Of a DNA stretch of 64,000 nt, positions 9,979 through 21,723 are shown piece after piece; the first letter of the stretch is position 1, and every line of letters starts with the position of its first letter. This stretch comes from Larix kaempferi (lineage: Eukaryota; Streptophyta; Pinopsida; Pinales; Pinaceae). Under the pieces are notes generated by a model. It had not been told where the DNA came from and did not search any database. It saw only the letters and a program-made list of their open reading frames with translations. Made by a program: the position numbers and the translations under genes. The stretch spans positions 11,397,501 through 11,461,500 of the forward strand of contig BSBM01000372.1 in NCBI GenBank assembly GCA_027924585.1. Direction: 5' to 3'.

Positions 9979-12900
9979 ATGCCAAAAGGTGGCAGGAAGA
10001 AGACTAAAATGACAGAAAAATAGCCCACCCCACTTAGAACTGAGACCACACTCCAGGATACTATGTGCACCACCGGTATTCCTCCTGAAATCAGATGGGG
10101 TGACATCTATAGGATGATCCGAGACCAAGAGATTCCGGATATGTTACTGGAAGAGGAGCAGATCTATATTAATATCAGGACTTCAGGCATAGCCAGGGCT
10201 GCTACCCGCCCTGAACTGTTCCCATGCTCTGAAGTAATCGGGTGGATACTCCAACATGCCGATGCGGAAGGAAGAGTAATTCATGACAGCGGGAAGATAG
10301 CCATTGCCTCATTTCACCCAGCATACCTTGCCGCAGCCTATAAATTTCCCCGCTCCCAGCAAGATCTGACTGATGAATGGTTGAGAAAAATGAACAACGT
10401 TGACATGGCCAAAAAATTACTGGTCGCAGGCAAGCATCTAAGAAAGAAAGGTAACGACGAATACGACGTCCAGAATCTGAGACCTCCATTCAGGTTGATT
10501 GCCTTGATGTTGTGCAGAATCTTCGGCATGCCTGATGGCACCGTGTATAAGATTCAGTGGGTTCCCATCATCCACTTCGTGGATTTTAAAGGAACTGTGT
10601 TTGACTGGGCCACTCTCCTATCAGACAGTTTGGCCTCAATGATAGTTACTGCAAGAGAAGGACTGGCCTTAAAGAAGGCAGAATTCTACATGTCCTCATA
10701 TCTTATTGACTGTATTTTGGCCAAGTTATCTTTTCCCAAATTAGGCTGCACATGGGACAAGGCCAACACCCCGGTTTTTACCACTTTCGGGATGTTGTGG
10801 GCACAGAATTACAAACCCAGCTATAAGCTCATCTGTGAGGGGTTCATCATGCCCCTATATGAGCAGCTATTCAAGGAAGAGTCCAACTGCCTGTCGGAGA
10901 ATGCCATGGAAGTCCTCGAAAATTATGGAGATTTTTATTTCTCGGATCAAGGCACCTATCTCAGAATGTTTGGAGGAACTAAATCCCCATATATTCTGCC
11001 AAGATATGCTATAGATTATGTGATCCTTAAAGAGGCAGTGAGACAGATTTTCCTGGATGGAATTGGAGCCGTACTCAACAAGCAGCATAAGGCCTCCTTC
11101 CCCCCTCTACCTTTCTGCATAGGAGCTTACAAGTTCTCGGGGGTTGCCTCAGCCGAAGAGTTTGTTCAGGAGCTGAAATCCTTCCACTTCGGTGAGGTAA
11201 TCTTCCACAGGAATGACAGGAAGGGAAAAGTTGCTGAGCACTGTAGGGATATTTATGCTCATTTTGAGTACTCTCATTATCATGATGCCGAGGAGGAGGT
11301 ATTCAGAGGCATCAGCAACATGGCTGAGCTGCGAACCTTTCGCCAAGGCAATGGAGCAAGTTCTAGCTCTACCAAGACCCAGGAAACTAGCCAACAGAAG
11401 GAGAAAGAAGCTGATGAGGCCCGAGCTCAGGAAGAGCTCAGATTGAAAGAGGAAGCAAGGTTACTATGAGAAGCTGAAGAAGCAAGGGCACAGCAGGAAG
11501 CTGAGGAAGCAAGGTTACTGCAAGAGGCTGAAGTTTCCAGATTGCAGCAAGAAGCAGAAAGTGAAAGGCTGCAGAAAGAGGCTGAGGAAGCCCAGCAGCA
11601 GAAAGAGGCTGAAGATGAAAGGCAATGGAAGGAGAATGAAGATCAGCTGCAAGCTGAACAAGCTGAGGTAGAGCAGAAAGTAGAAGAAGAGCTTAAAGCA
11701 GGTGAAGATGCCCAGGCAAGTGGCTCCGGTGCACAGGACATGGAAATTGACATACCTCAAACAAGTGTCTCCGGCATTCAAAATGTGGAGGAGGACGCAG
11801 CACAAGCAGGTGGCTCTGGTACCCAAAATGTGGGAACAGATCCAGCTCAGGTAGTCCAGACCCCACCAACGGAAATAGAAATAGACATTATGGATCTCCC
11901 AATCATCCCATACACTCCATCAGGAGAACATACGGTGTCCAGGTGGGACGAGTTCGTCTATGATAAGAAAAGGAAGGCAATGGTCCTTAAATCGGAAGAG
12001 AGGATCAAAAGACTCTTCCAAGAGGATATCATTACCCACCGGGAGATCAGTGTGATGCAGAATACAGATAAGGATCCCTTAGCTATGGCATCCGCCGCTG
12101 TAGAGACAGCAAAAGCATCACTGGACAATGTAGGTGATATAGTAAGACAGAGTGAATCGACAAAGAGGAGAGATCGTATGCTACAACAAATTGTGGCTAA
12201 TGAGCAAGCCTACAGGGACCTTTAGGTGAACAAGTATAACCGCCTGTCAGTTGAACATAAAGAGCTGTCAGATAAATATAACCGGTTAGAGGAAGAAAAG
12301 GAGCAGCTATCAGTCCTGATGATGATTGAGGAAGCAGAAAAGAATGATGCAGTTGCCAGAGTGTCCCAGCTTGAAACATACAAGCTGGCATTAGCTGAGC
12401 AATTAGACCAGGCCGAGGGCAGAACAATAGACATGTCTCCCTTCCATGAGCTATCCTACAACATCCTGAAGCAAATGCACGACACTCAGGAGCTAATCAC
12501 TAATGATGTATGCCAGCTCAAGGCCATGGTGGTCAGGTTAAAAGAAGTTAATGCGGAGGCCCATAGACTTAAAGCTAAATATACTCGGGTTAAGGCAAAT
12601 ATCCTAAGCCAAATAGAATGGAGAGAAGGAAAGGTGGATTTTCCCACGCATCTCCCATTCAAATCTATAGACGGTTTCAATGAGGACGTAGCCCTTTTGG
12701 AGTTTGGCAGAAACTGTGGCAGTAAGCTTATGGCCAGCGTACGAGGGACAACGGATAAAATTAACATTCTGTATCAAAGGATCCAGGGAGTGCATGACAA
12801 ATGCAAATTGAACTTCCCTCAGTCCCTGGAGGATTTTCCATAAAAGGAACAACGTTTGTCTAAACTGAAGGAAGAACTGGGCGTTCAAACGGAATATGTG

Positions 12901-13329
12901 AAGAGGATTGATGTCCTAGATATTGATGACCTCCAACATTATATTGGATTGTCATCACTCCACAACCATCTGCTGAAAGAAATGCACCAAGCAGCAATAG
13001 CAAATATTCAAGACATTGGAGCAGAGCTCGGGAAAAATGTGACTTCTCAGAAAATATTGTTTCCTGCTGCAGCAAACATAGTCATAAGGGACACTGGCAT
13101 TTGGTATAGCTACATAGCAAAAGAGGAAAAGAAGGCAGAAGTAGCAGCTGTGATAGCAAATCCAGACTCTTCTCTCCCAGCAGTAACAGAAACTCCAGCT
13201 GGCTCGATTTCTTCTTCCCAGGCAGCAGCAGCAGCAACAGTGAGTTCGAGTGCCTCTCCTAAGGCAACATCAGCAGCATCAGTTGGTTTGGGCGATCCTC
13301 TTCCAGCTGAAGCACACGCACAAGAATGA
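9979..13329 (+). pseudogene. ORF A copy 2: full-length unknown transposon-like protein with four nonsense codons
   Basis: A single frame of 1,117 codons runs from the ATG at 9979 to the TGA at 13327-13329. It is interrupted only by TAG 10021, TGA 11467, TAG 12223 and TAA 12841, with no frameshift. The three stops in the shared region sit where copy 1 has a sense codon, and copy 1's two stops are sense codons here. So the open frame predates the duplication at those sites. Order: Lys-rich start, globular region with IFGMPDG and FDWATLLSDSL, Glu-rich coiled coil, acidic linker, second coiled coil, then a Ser/Ala-rich tail (SSSQAAAAATVSSSASP-like) ending in AEAHAQE. A coiled-coil structural or Gag-like role is possible. 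I do not recognise the family with certainty. Confidence 0.72.
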
Positions 13330-13680
13330 CAGCGCTGATATTAAAACATTATTTCTGGTATTTTGTATTTTGCCTCTCAGATGTGTAAAACGTGGAACCA
13401 TGGGACAGCTGTCCCTTTTTCTTTTTTAAATAATTTTCTGTAAAAGAAGGAGTCACATGTTGTCCATTATAGAGGAAAATTCCTGTAGGTGACAAGTGTA
13501 AGAGGCCAGGTGGCAGCCCAAAGGGCAATTTTGTAACTATAAGTAGAAGTTAGGAAGGATGAACACAGACTTTTGGCAGGGATTTAATTTTCAGACTTGT
13601 ACGAGCTATCTTGTGTATGTTCTATGAAAGTAAAATCTTCTAATAAAAGCCGGGAGAGGACGTTTTGCATGGGAATGAAG
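13330..13680 (+). other. 3' UTR of ORF A copy 2 with polyadenylation signal
   Basis: The sequence after the ORF A stop is AT-rich and includes AATAAA at 13642-13647, so transcription would plausibly end within a few tens of bases. It has no counterpart in copy 1, which was truncated before this point. Confidence 0.4.
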
Positions 13681-13808
13681 AATGGATGTGTATTGGATTA
13701 TTCTGGTGACTTCCATACTTTGATGTGAGATCTTTCTTGCTGTCTGAATTATTTCTTTGCAACAAATGAGTTTCACTCCTTTCTGTGCAAATGAATTCTT
13801 TGTTTCAT

Positions 13809-14280
13809 GAGTAATGAATGTGTTTACATTAAATCAGAAGCTACCTTCTGATATCTCTCATCTCTGCTGTAGCATTCTCTTTCAGATTTAATGGCTAGAT
13901 GTTCTTTCTTTAAGATAACTGTTACAGCTCATTGCTCATGCTTTAATTTGGCTCCTTGCAGGGACAATTAGATTTATTTCACGTGTTTTTTTAGACTTAG
14001 ATCTGTTCTTTCAGTTTTGCATCTAGATTAAATAATCTTGCTTCTCTCTTTGATGAGTAATGAAAATGTGTTATTTGTAATTAGAAGCTATCTTCTGAGA
14101 TCTTTTATCTTGCTGTAGCTTTCTCTTTAAGCTTTAATGGCTGCCTGTTCATTCCTTAAAGATAACTCTTACAGCTCATTGCTCATGCTTTAAATGTGCT
14201 ACTTGCAAGGATAGTTAGGTGTATTTCAGTTTTATACTTAGATCTTTTTTCTCAGTCTTGCATCTAGATTAAATATAGAC
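13809..14280. repeat. Tandem duplication, ~245-bp unit
   Basis: Two copies start with GAGTAATGAA at 13809 and GAGTAATGAAAA at 14054. Both contain 'AGAAGCTA-CTTCTGA', 'CTGTAGC-TTCTCTTT', 'TTACAGCTCATTGCTCATGC' and 'GCATCTAGATTAAATA' in the same order. Divergence is moderate. No coding frame seen. Confidence 0.75.
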
Positions 14281-14739
14281 TAGGCACTTGCACATCATTA
14301 TAAAACATAAAATTCAAAAGAAAGGTGGATTGGGCCATAACCGGTATAATTGGAATAAAACTCCGAACCCACGGTTGCCGGAACCGCTAACCGGACGGAT
14401 TCCCTATACCAAACGGTAGATAATCTAATTGGGATAATCTATCGGGGAGAATCCCTTTCTGATTGATGCTACGATATCCGAGGCATCAACAAGTCCACTT
14501 AGCACTCATTGCATCGAGTGAGTTGCAAAAGATTTATCTCAACAATAAATTTACAAATAACTTCTCTAAATCATCGTAATATTTCTAAAACTTTCATACT
14601 CCAACATTATGTGTGTGACCAACATTTTCATTTTCAAAATTCTATTCTCACTACTTTCAAAGCATTCCCTCTTTGATGTTTAGTCTTCCTCCTCAACATG
14701 TGTTTCTCAAAAATCATCTTAACCTCGAGAAACATGATC
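14281..14739. other. Intergenic, no gene seen
   Basis: AT-rich except for a short GC-richer block around 14330-14480. No open frame, repeat or structural RNA is recognisable. Confidence 0.45.
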
Positions 14740-15310
14740 TCCTTCCTTGTGCAAATAAAATTCATAGGGTGACATAGATCTATTCCTTGTTGAAGTGGTT
14801 ATCCACCCATGCTTTCAATTTTCCTTATGATGGTCACATGTGCAAGAAATCAATTTGCCAAAGTAGGAAAAATATTGTTTTGCATATTCAGAAATTTGGC
14901 TAAGTGTTGAATTCACAAGGCTAAGGGGCCATTTGGAAATGCCCGTAGGGAAGTGTCCTTGTGCTGAGAAAATTCATCAGTTGGCATGGTCTTTTCCTTT
15001 GATGAACTAGTCATCTAGTCATGGGTTCAGATTCTCCTCTAGAGTTCACACGTGCGAAATAGAAGCCTTCCAAGATGATAAAAAAGGTTGTTTTCTTGTT
15101 CAAATGTAGGTTGGTAAGGCATTTGGAAATGCTCGCAAGGAGGTTTCTTTTTGCTGATAAAATTCATCAGTTAGCATGGTCTTATTCCTTCATGAAATGG
15201 CTATCCATCCATGGAGTCAGATTCCTATTTGGAGTCAGATTCCTATTTGGTGCTCTCACGTGCGATATTTTGGCCTGCCAAAATAAGTGGAAAACAAGGT
15301 TTAATAACAC
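14740..15310. repeat. Family S repeat fragment
   Basis: Diverged pieces of the family seen at 713-2062 and 16920-18410. Around 14755-14925 the segment 'CATAGGGTGACATAGAT' and the following ~160 bp match 18249-18400 closely. Around 14935 and 15120 'GGCCATTTGGAAATGCCCG'-like segments recur. A 17-bp direct repeat (GGAGTCAGATTCCTATTT) is duplicated at about 15210-15250. Confidence 0.7.
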
Positions 15311-15659
15311 CTTATGAGCCTGATGAGATCGAATTTATCTTGTTGATTCCATGTTTGAATTAATATCAAAAAGTGGTTTAAATTGTTAAAAAGATAACAA
15401 TATTGATTCACCCCCCCTCTCAGTATTGATCAATATTTCAACATGTCATTTGAAACCATGTCAAATTTCAGCTATATATGGTATACACCCCAATTTTGAG
15501 TTTCTCTTGGTTTCGAGAATAGTTCATTCTCTACTAAACAAGGGCAACCATAGTTTAATATGCATAGTTTAATAAAGTTGAATATGCAGGATTAATAAAA
15601 AATAAAATTAGTATGATAAAATAAAATTGGAAAAATGCATGTGTAATATATTAATTCCA
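15311..15659. other. AT-rich spacer, possible 3' end of the CACTA element
   Basis: No coding signal. It includes a CCCCCCCTCTCAG stretch at about 15411. If the CACTA element is complete on this side, its terminus should lie here, but I found no match to the candidate right-hand terminus. Confidence 0.35.
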
Positions 15660-16070
15660 CAAAACTAATAATTACCTTTCACTATCCTCATTGTACCTTT
15701 CCCCAATAGGATTTCCCCTTCGATTTTTTTGATGGAGTCGAGATGCCAAATGCGAGGCACATTCATATTTTCTGCTAATTTAGGTAGATATTCACTAATA
15801 TACACCATGCATTGATATACCATATATCCCTCAACCATAGAACCCTCAGGACGTGCTCTTTGTCTAACAAAATCCTTCGATGACATCAATTGCCTCTCCA
15901 CCATCCACATTGACCTTGTGTGTACTAGTCCACATAATTCAATCTCCTCAACTTGGTGTATGAGGTAGTGTTCTTGTGCATTGAAAAATGTTGGAGGTAG
16001 ATGCTATTGCATTCCACACATTAGTCAGGGAATTTCTCTCTTCCAATACCTTATATCTTCTTTATGGATT
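15660..16070 (-). pseudogene. CACTA transposase, DUF4218-type C-terminal segment
   Basis: Minus-strand translation gives FFNAQEHYLIHQVEEIELCG, then VHTRSMWMVERQL, then RPEGSMVEGYMVYQC and a following ISEYL. These match the conserved CACTA block 'PxxFFDxxxHLxxHLxxEIxLCGPVxxRWMYPxERYxxxLKxxVRNxxRPEGxIAExYxxEExxxF'. This is the region after the transposase core. No ATG is expected because it is an internal exon. Confidence 0.75.
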
Positions 16071-16390
16071 TCTTTTGATGAAAGCCACCTACAAATGATG
16101 CAATAAAATAATATCAAGCCATATATAAAATTTGCGGGCAAAACATAATATGTCAATAATTTCTGCTACAAATCACAGACCAACACATTTTCCATATAAA
16201 ACATTACTTACCTCATGTATTTTCCAAGAACATAAATAATTTGTTTTATGTTGTTGTCAAAGTCGTATGGGAGAGATAAAGGTAGAACATACTGTATCAA
16301 AAAACACATAATTATTATTTATTTCCAAATAAGAGAATAAAATTAATAAAATAGTGCATAAAAATAAGGAAATATATTATAAACTCATAA

Positions 16391-16890
16391 TTACCTTAAT
16401 GAATGTATGCCAGTCATGTGTTTTAATCCCAGCAAAATCACCAAGATATTCTTTAGGTTAGATGAAAACCCTGTCGGAAACCTGATTTTTTTGATGACCT
16501 CTTTTACAATATTGCTCTGTTGCTCCATCAAGCACCAAGGAAGACTAATATTCCGTTGATGGCCATCACCATTAGAATTAATGATCACCCTTTGCAATGC
16601 GTGATTAGCTTCTTTGATGTCACTACAAATCTTTCCAATTCTTTCTTTGTCGGTCCTTCCATCTAATATTCGCCATAACATTTATGTTATGTTCTTCCCA
16701 ATATGCATTGTATCAAACAAATGAACTATTTGTAGGTTCTCGTAGTATGGAAACCTACTGAATTGCATCGGGTAATTTTTCATTCATCGTGGAATCCCAT
16801 TCGTGCCTTAATGACGTTCATGAAACATTAACAAAATCAAATTAACACTAATTAATCAATATAGGTACATATCGCGTTGAACATAATTCA
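16391..16890 (-). pseudogene. CACTA transposase core, DxMHIxKN segment
   Basis: Read on the minus strand, the region gives PYYENLQIVHLFDTMHIGKN, which corresponds to the family motif 'LPYWxxLxxxHNLDVMHIEKN'. It goes on to a segment ending KTHDWHTF in another frame, matching 'MKxHDxHVL'. A stop follows DTMHIGKN, and the later motif needs a frame change, so it is broken. Confidence 0.8.
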
Positions 16891-16919
16891 CTAAAAAAAA
16901 ACAAAGATTTATATAATAT

Positions 16920-18410
16920 ATGATACATGTTGAATGTGATTTTCATTGATGTCAAAGGATTTCAGTGAATGACAAAAGGATAACCAAAGACATGATGGCA
17001 GGTAAACTCAGTGAAAGACAAAGGAATGGCAAATGAAGTAATGACATGGTAAGTATGATGATGTGGCATGTATGATGAGGCCAGAAAGATACATGATGGT
17101 GTTTTGGTGCTATCGGGAAGTCAGTGTTGTAATCTGACATCGTTCTGGAAAAATATGGCAAGTTTATGAAACTTTGGAAATTGACTAAGTATGAAAAAGT
17201 AGTTAAAACTACTATAAGAGAATGCCCTCCATAATTCATGGTTTGAATAAAATGCCCGCACTAGCATATCAGGCTATAGCTTGTTGAAGTGGCTATCTAT
17301 CCATGGTCTCAATTTGCCTTAATCATTTCTGAGGAGAAATTTATAAGTTTGCCAAAATAGGGTTTCAGGATAAACCTTGGAGAAATTCTTGGAAATGGCT
17401 GTGTTGGAAAACTGGTCCAGGTGGCCTTGGGAAAATGCCCGCCATACCTCATGGGAGAATGATAAATATTATCTGGAACTATCATGCTCTAGATTTTCAA
17501 AGAGGCTATCCAACCATGGACTTAGTTTTCACAGAAGGTGTTTGATGACAAAGATAATAGCCTGCCAAAACAGGGTTTCAGGTTGCTTTTACACCAAAGT
17601 AGCAAAATTGCCTAAGTGGCTCAGGGAAATTCCCACCATAGTTTGTGGGTTGAAGCAAATTCCCACACCATATGGTCATCTTGTAGGTTGTTGTTTTTTC
17701 TACTTGACCATGTTCTCATATTGACTTGGAAGGGTCTGAAGAAGAAGTAATGGATCTTCCAAAACAAGCACTCAGGCAGATGGGACCAAGTCTAGGAAAG
17801 TGCAAAAATTGTCTGTGTAAAATCACTAAAAATGCCTAAGTGACCTCAGTAAAATTCCCATCATGTCTTGTGGTTGATGTATTAAAATATTTTGAGAGTA
17901 TGGATCTCTAGAATGTTGTTTGGTGCATCCAACCATGGTCTCATATTGTCCAAAGAGTCTTTGAGGAGGAAGATATCAATCTGCCAAAAGTGCCTCCCAA
18001 CTTGATTTGCACTACTCCAGTAACATGCCCGCCGAGGAGAGAGAAAGAGGATTCAAGAGGTGAAATTGGTTTATATGAGGTCACCTTGTTGGCCTCTATC
18101 CATTGGGTGTCTCACACTTCAAAATTGGTGAAAATAAAAATCTCATGTTACCCTAGGGTTTGACAATTTTTGTCAAAGCGATGAATTAACAGTTTAAAAG
18201 GCCATTTGGAAATGACCGCAAGGAGGTGTCCTTTTGCTAATAAAATTCATAGGGTGACATAGATATGTTCCTTGTTGAAGTGGTTATCCACCCATGCTTT
18301 CAGTTTTCCTTATGATGGTCACATGTGCAAGAAATCAATCTGCCAAAGTAGGAAAAATATTGTTTTGCATATTCAAAGATTTGGCTAAGTATTGACCAAT
18401 ATTCCTACAA
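16920..18410. repeat. Family S repeat inserted within the CACTA coding region
   Basis: About 1.5 kb with several 'AAAATGCCCGCC'-type and 'CCAACCATGGTCTCA'-type segments, for example around 17220, 17290, 17435, 17520, 17930 and 18010. It lies between two transposase segments (16391-16890 and 18420-18665) that are contiguous in intact CACTA proteins. So it was added after the transposon, either as an insertion or as repeat expansion in an intron. I could not identify a target duplication. Confidence 0.65.
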
Positions 18411-18419
18411 TAAATAAAT

Positions 18420-18665
18420 AATTTGGCATACCTTGACGATTTCTATTATATTCCAACTTCCATAGGTGAGGTGTCATTTTTCATGGTTTTTTTCCATTCT
18501 CTTCTTTACCATTGAATTTTTCTTTGTCTGTAGTTCGATAACTGTGGTTCTTAGGAAGAAAGTGCCTATACTCATCAAACACTTCCTTTACTAAACTCCT
18601 CAAACAACGAGATTTTATCCTGGGACCGCAAATGGACATGCAAATTTACCGTTTGTTTGAATACC
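18420..18665 (-). pseudogene. CACTA transposase, 'FLPxNHxYR' segment
   Basis: Minus-strand translation gives EVFDEYRHFLPKNHSYRT, then DKEKFNGKEENGKKP. This matches the family block 'YxGHRRFLPxNHPYRxxKxxFNGxxExxxxP'. It lies directly upstream, in protein order, of the DxMHIxKN segment. Confidence 0.8.
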
Positions 18666-18780
18666 TACAAGATATATGAATTAGTGTAGCGAATTAGAAT
18701 TACCATTTAAAATAATGAATGATATTGTCAATAGATATATATAATATTAAAGAACAAAAGAAAGTAACAATATACCACAA

Positions 18781-18960
18781 AAATGTGTTAACCCGGGAGC
18801 ATCATGAATTGTAAATGCAAATATTCCGTGGAATTGAAATCATTTTTGCCCTATTGGTCTAGAGATGTCATACATAGTGACACCAACCCATAACTTCAAC
18901 AAATCATTGATAAGAGGCTCAATATATACGTTCATATCTTTAACCTGGTACTTACCTAAT
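18781..18960 (-). pseudogene. CACTA transposase, 'YLEPLIDxLxxLW' segment
   Basis: Minus-strand translation gives VKDMNVYIEPLINDLLKLWV, then TMYDISRP, a stop, and FAFTIHDAPG. It aligns with the family block 'xxxDVYLEPLIDELxxLWxxGVxTYDxxxxxxFxLxAxLLWTINDFPAY'. The expected Asp of the catalytic region is not preserved clearly. Confidence 0.75.
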
Positions 18961-19089
18961 TGGTCCAACATACATGATTAATTATATTTAGATATATGTC
19001 GTTATACATAAAAGACATAATTATCATGCACGAAACCAAGAAATGAAATATTTAGTGATCAGAGTTTCAAGTAAAAAAATACAAATTAA

Positions 19090-19660
19090 TTAAATACCTG
19101 GAACAATCATTGCCAACATTGTGTGCTCTCTCTTGATCAACATCCAAGGAGGAAGGTTATTGTTTATAACAAAAATAGGCCACACTGAGTAGGTAGAACG
19201 AAGCTCTCCAAATGGATTGACACCATCAGCTGCCAATGAAAGTTTAACATTATGACGTTCTTCTTTGAAAATTGGCCACATTTCTTCGATGTACCTCAAT
19301 GCAGAACCATCTGCAGGAATTCGAAGAACATCGTCTCGACTTCTGTTCTTTGCATGGAAATCCATAAATTGTTCTATACTTTGACACCTGAACAACCGTT
19401 GTAAACGTGGAATTATCGGAATATAACGAAGAACTTTGTGAGGCACCTTTTTTGTCACTTTATCGGTTCGATACCTACTTGTTTGACATTGTGGGCATTC
19501 ATTTTCTAATTCATATTGTCCATAGTATATGATATGATCATTAGGACATGCATCAATAGCTTGATACTCCATTCCAAATTCTTTCATAATCACATATATC
19601 TCTTAATATGTGCGTGGTAAAATATTTGACGTTGGTAATAGAAATTCACCTAACAATCTA
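19090..19660 (-). pseudogene. CACTA TNP2-like transposase, N-terminal conserved domain
   Basis: A 167-codon open frame (19593-19090) plus upstream decayed codons to about 19660. It contains YQAIDACPNDHIIYYGQYEL, the zinc-binding pair CPQC, KVPHKVLRYIPIIPRLQRLF, RIPADGSALRYIEEMWPIF, LAADGVNPFGELRSTYSVWP and NNLPPWMLIKREHTMLAMIVPG. These are diagnostic of Pfam Transposase_21 (TNP2). A stop lies just upstream, in the codons before the first Met. Confidence 0.88.
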
Positions 19661-19868
19661 CAAAATTCAAAAGAATAAGTCAATGTAAACAATATCAATC
19701 ATCAATATCGCATCCATACTTTACAAATTAGATAACAATAGCAATATAGGAAGAAAGTCAACCCTTTATGTACATGTGAACATGTAGACATAAATAATTA
19801 ACAAATTACATACCTTAGTATCTGTGTGAGATAGGTGTTTGATAAACCATTCAAAACCTTCAAGTTCA

Positions 19869-20177
19869 CTAACAACAATATAGCATATAGAATATTTGTT
19901 TTGAGCCTTCATAAAGAGGTTGACGTGACTTCTCGAGTAGAGGATCAACATCATGACTATCATCCTGGTTGTCCTCATCCATTGGAGAAAATGTGTCTTG
20001 GATCAATCTATGTATCTCATCTTCTTGAATTGTATCACTAACGTTATCTCCATCCATATCATCATTAAGAACTTGATCAGCTTCAATATTCTGATATAGA
20101 TGTTTGTCACCCTGTAAATGAGTATTTCTGCTAGTACTTGGAAAATAACTCTCTGGATGGCAACATTTTGGGGGCAT
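19869..20177 (-). pseudogene. CACTA transposase N-terminal acidic region
   Basis: A 102-codon frame with an acidic stretch (DDMDGDNVSDTIQEDEIHRL) followed by PLLEKSRQPLYEGSK. The second part matches the 'LLxDAxxPLYPGC' segment that precedes the TNP2 domain in CACTA proteins. Its spacing from the core (19660) fits an intron. Confidence 0.65.
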
Positions 20178-21718
20178 TGTCTATATATTTACAAACAACG
20201 TAGTAAAATTAGTGTGTATAGAACATATAATTAAATGATAAGACATTTTACTGAATTTCATGAAATGGTGACTATTACAGAGAATACATTAAAAATTGAA
20301 AAACGTCTTACCAAGGGACGATATTCATAACCCCCTTCGGCGTGCCCCTTCTCCCTACAATGTCTTTCAGTTGTTGTTATTAAAATTCTTCTTCTTTGCA
20401 ATCCCCTGCAATCAGAGCAAGGGCAACAACATTTTCCATCTCTCCTCGCCTCTAATGCCGCTCTTGAGCAAGCTTCCTTGCATTTTCATTCATAGTGACA
20501 AATCCTTGTAGTGACAAGTAATTGTCTTACCTACACCATACAAAACAGTAACTTGTAAAATACATTAGATATATCATATAAGTATATTTCTAAATACAAT
20601 ATATTATATACCAATTTCTATAAAGAAAAACATGAAGACTAGAGTTTTCATTGATGCCAACAAGTGTTGTGAAATGGCCTTTGATTTAATCACAAGGAGA
20701 CCTTGATAGTTTGGGCATTGGAACACTAGGTGGCCCAAATGGTCCAAATGAAAGTTGTCCTTGATGCATGTTTACCTTTATGAATTTACCAGATGATTGT
20801 TGGGTATGACTCTCTCTAGTTTTGGATATGGTTGATAAAGAATGTATTTAGGAAACACTTGTTGTTGGTATATGATTGTATGGCTTATATTATTGGAAAA
20901 ACATACAAGAGAAAACAAAGAACAAGGGAGGAAGAAACATGTGACACAGTTGAATCTCACAGTTCAAGTGTTGAAGAATCCAAGGCAATCACAAGCATAA
21001 CTAGAATTTATTGGATACTACTGAGGTGGTTTTCAATTCTGATTTCGGGTTTAATAGAACTATAGAAAAAAGAAGAGGTTTAATTAGTAATTAATATATA
21101 ATCATTGTATGCAAATCCTATAAAAACATGTAAGTATAACTAATTAATCATACGAAATATATGTAGCAATGCTAAATTTAAAAAAAAAATTAAATTAAAT
21201 TTCGTTCAAACATGCTTGTTAAAAAAAATCCTGAATTTGTTTTTCTTAACATATAGAACAAAAATATAAAAATACTAACCTTGCAAGTTCAAAATTGGAG
21301 CAATGTAGAATATACGAGCTCAAACAATCACCATGAAATTTGTCGCAAGTTCAAAATCCGGGCTCAATCAATCACCAAGAACCTTGTCGCAACTATAGAA
21401 AATGTGTCGAAAATTGTTTGAAAGTATGTATTTACAAATCGACGATCGTCTCTATATCGACGAAAATGCATGAGTTGACCCGCGCATAAGAAGCCAACAG
21501 CCGTACTTGGAAACTGGCATTGGTTTGGAGGGTGTGCAAAGATATCCATGGTCGTTGATATAGAGACAAAAGTTCATTGAAAGGTAACAAATGTCGATAT
21601 TGCCATGGTTTTACCGCCATGATAAAAAAAAATGAAAAGACATCTTAAATTTCATTGTATTTTTCTATGAATGTTTGAAACGTGGAAATATTTCGTGGAA
21701 AAATCCGCCCAAATGTAC
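20178..21718 (-). other. 5' non-coding part of the CACTA element
   Basis: AT-rich with no long convincing open frame. Short minus-strand frames near 21364-21620 do not show the usual transposase-associated domain. Part of this may be the first exon and intron of the transposase gene, or unrelated DNA if the element ends earlier than 21723. Confidence 0.4.
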
Positions 21719-21723
21719 TAGTG

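Larger units (their letters stand above)
7590..13680 (+). repeat. 5.3-kb tandem duplication, copy 2 with full 3' end (unit A2)
   Basis: This repeats unit A1 from TGTTGTTGCAGCAAC at 7590. Homology to A1 ends at about 12821. A2 then continues through the last ~500 bp of ORF A, a 3' UTR and an AATAAA signal, so A2 shows the complete 3' half that A1 lacks. The two copies appear about 97-98% identical by eye, which points to a fairly recent duplication. The right end of the unit is not defined by any repeat. Confidence 0.8.
15660..21723 (-). mobile_element. CACTA (En/Spm) DNA transposon, decayed and interrupted
   Basis: Successive TNP2-type transposase segments appear on the minus strand in the correct family order, from the N-terminal part at about 20177 to the DUF4218-type region at 15660. 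They are separated by introns or decayed stretches and by 1.5 kb of family S repeat at 16920-18410. The candidate 5' terminus reads CACTAGTACATTT on the minus strand from 21723. The 3' terminus was not found. Many stops make it inactive. Confidence 0.75.

Noticed and set aside
21364-21620. Minus-strand frames as the CACTA transposase-associated domain
   Set aside because: The expected Cys-rich 'CPCxxC' pattern and Trp motifs are missing.
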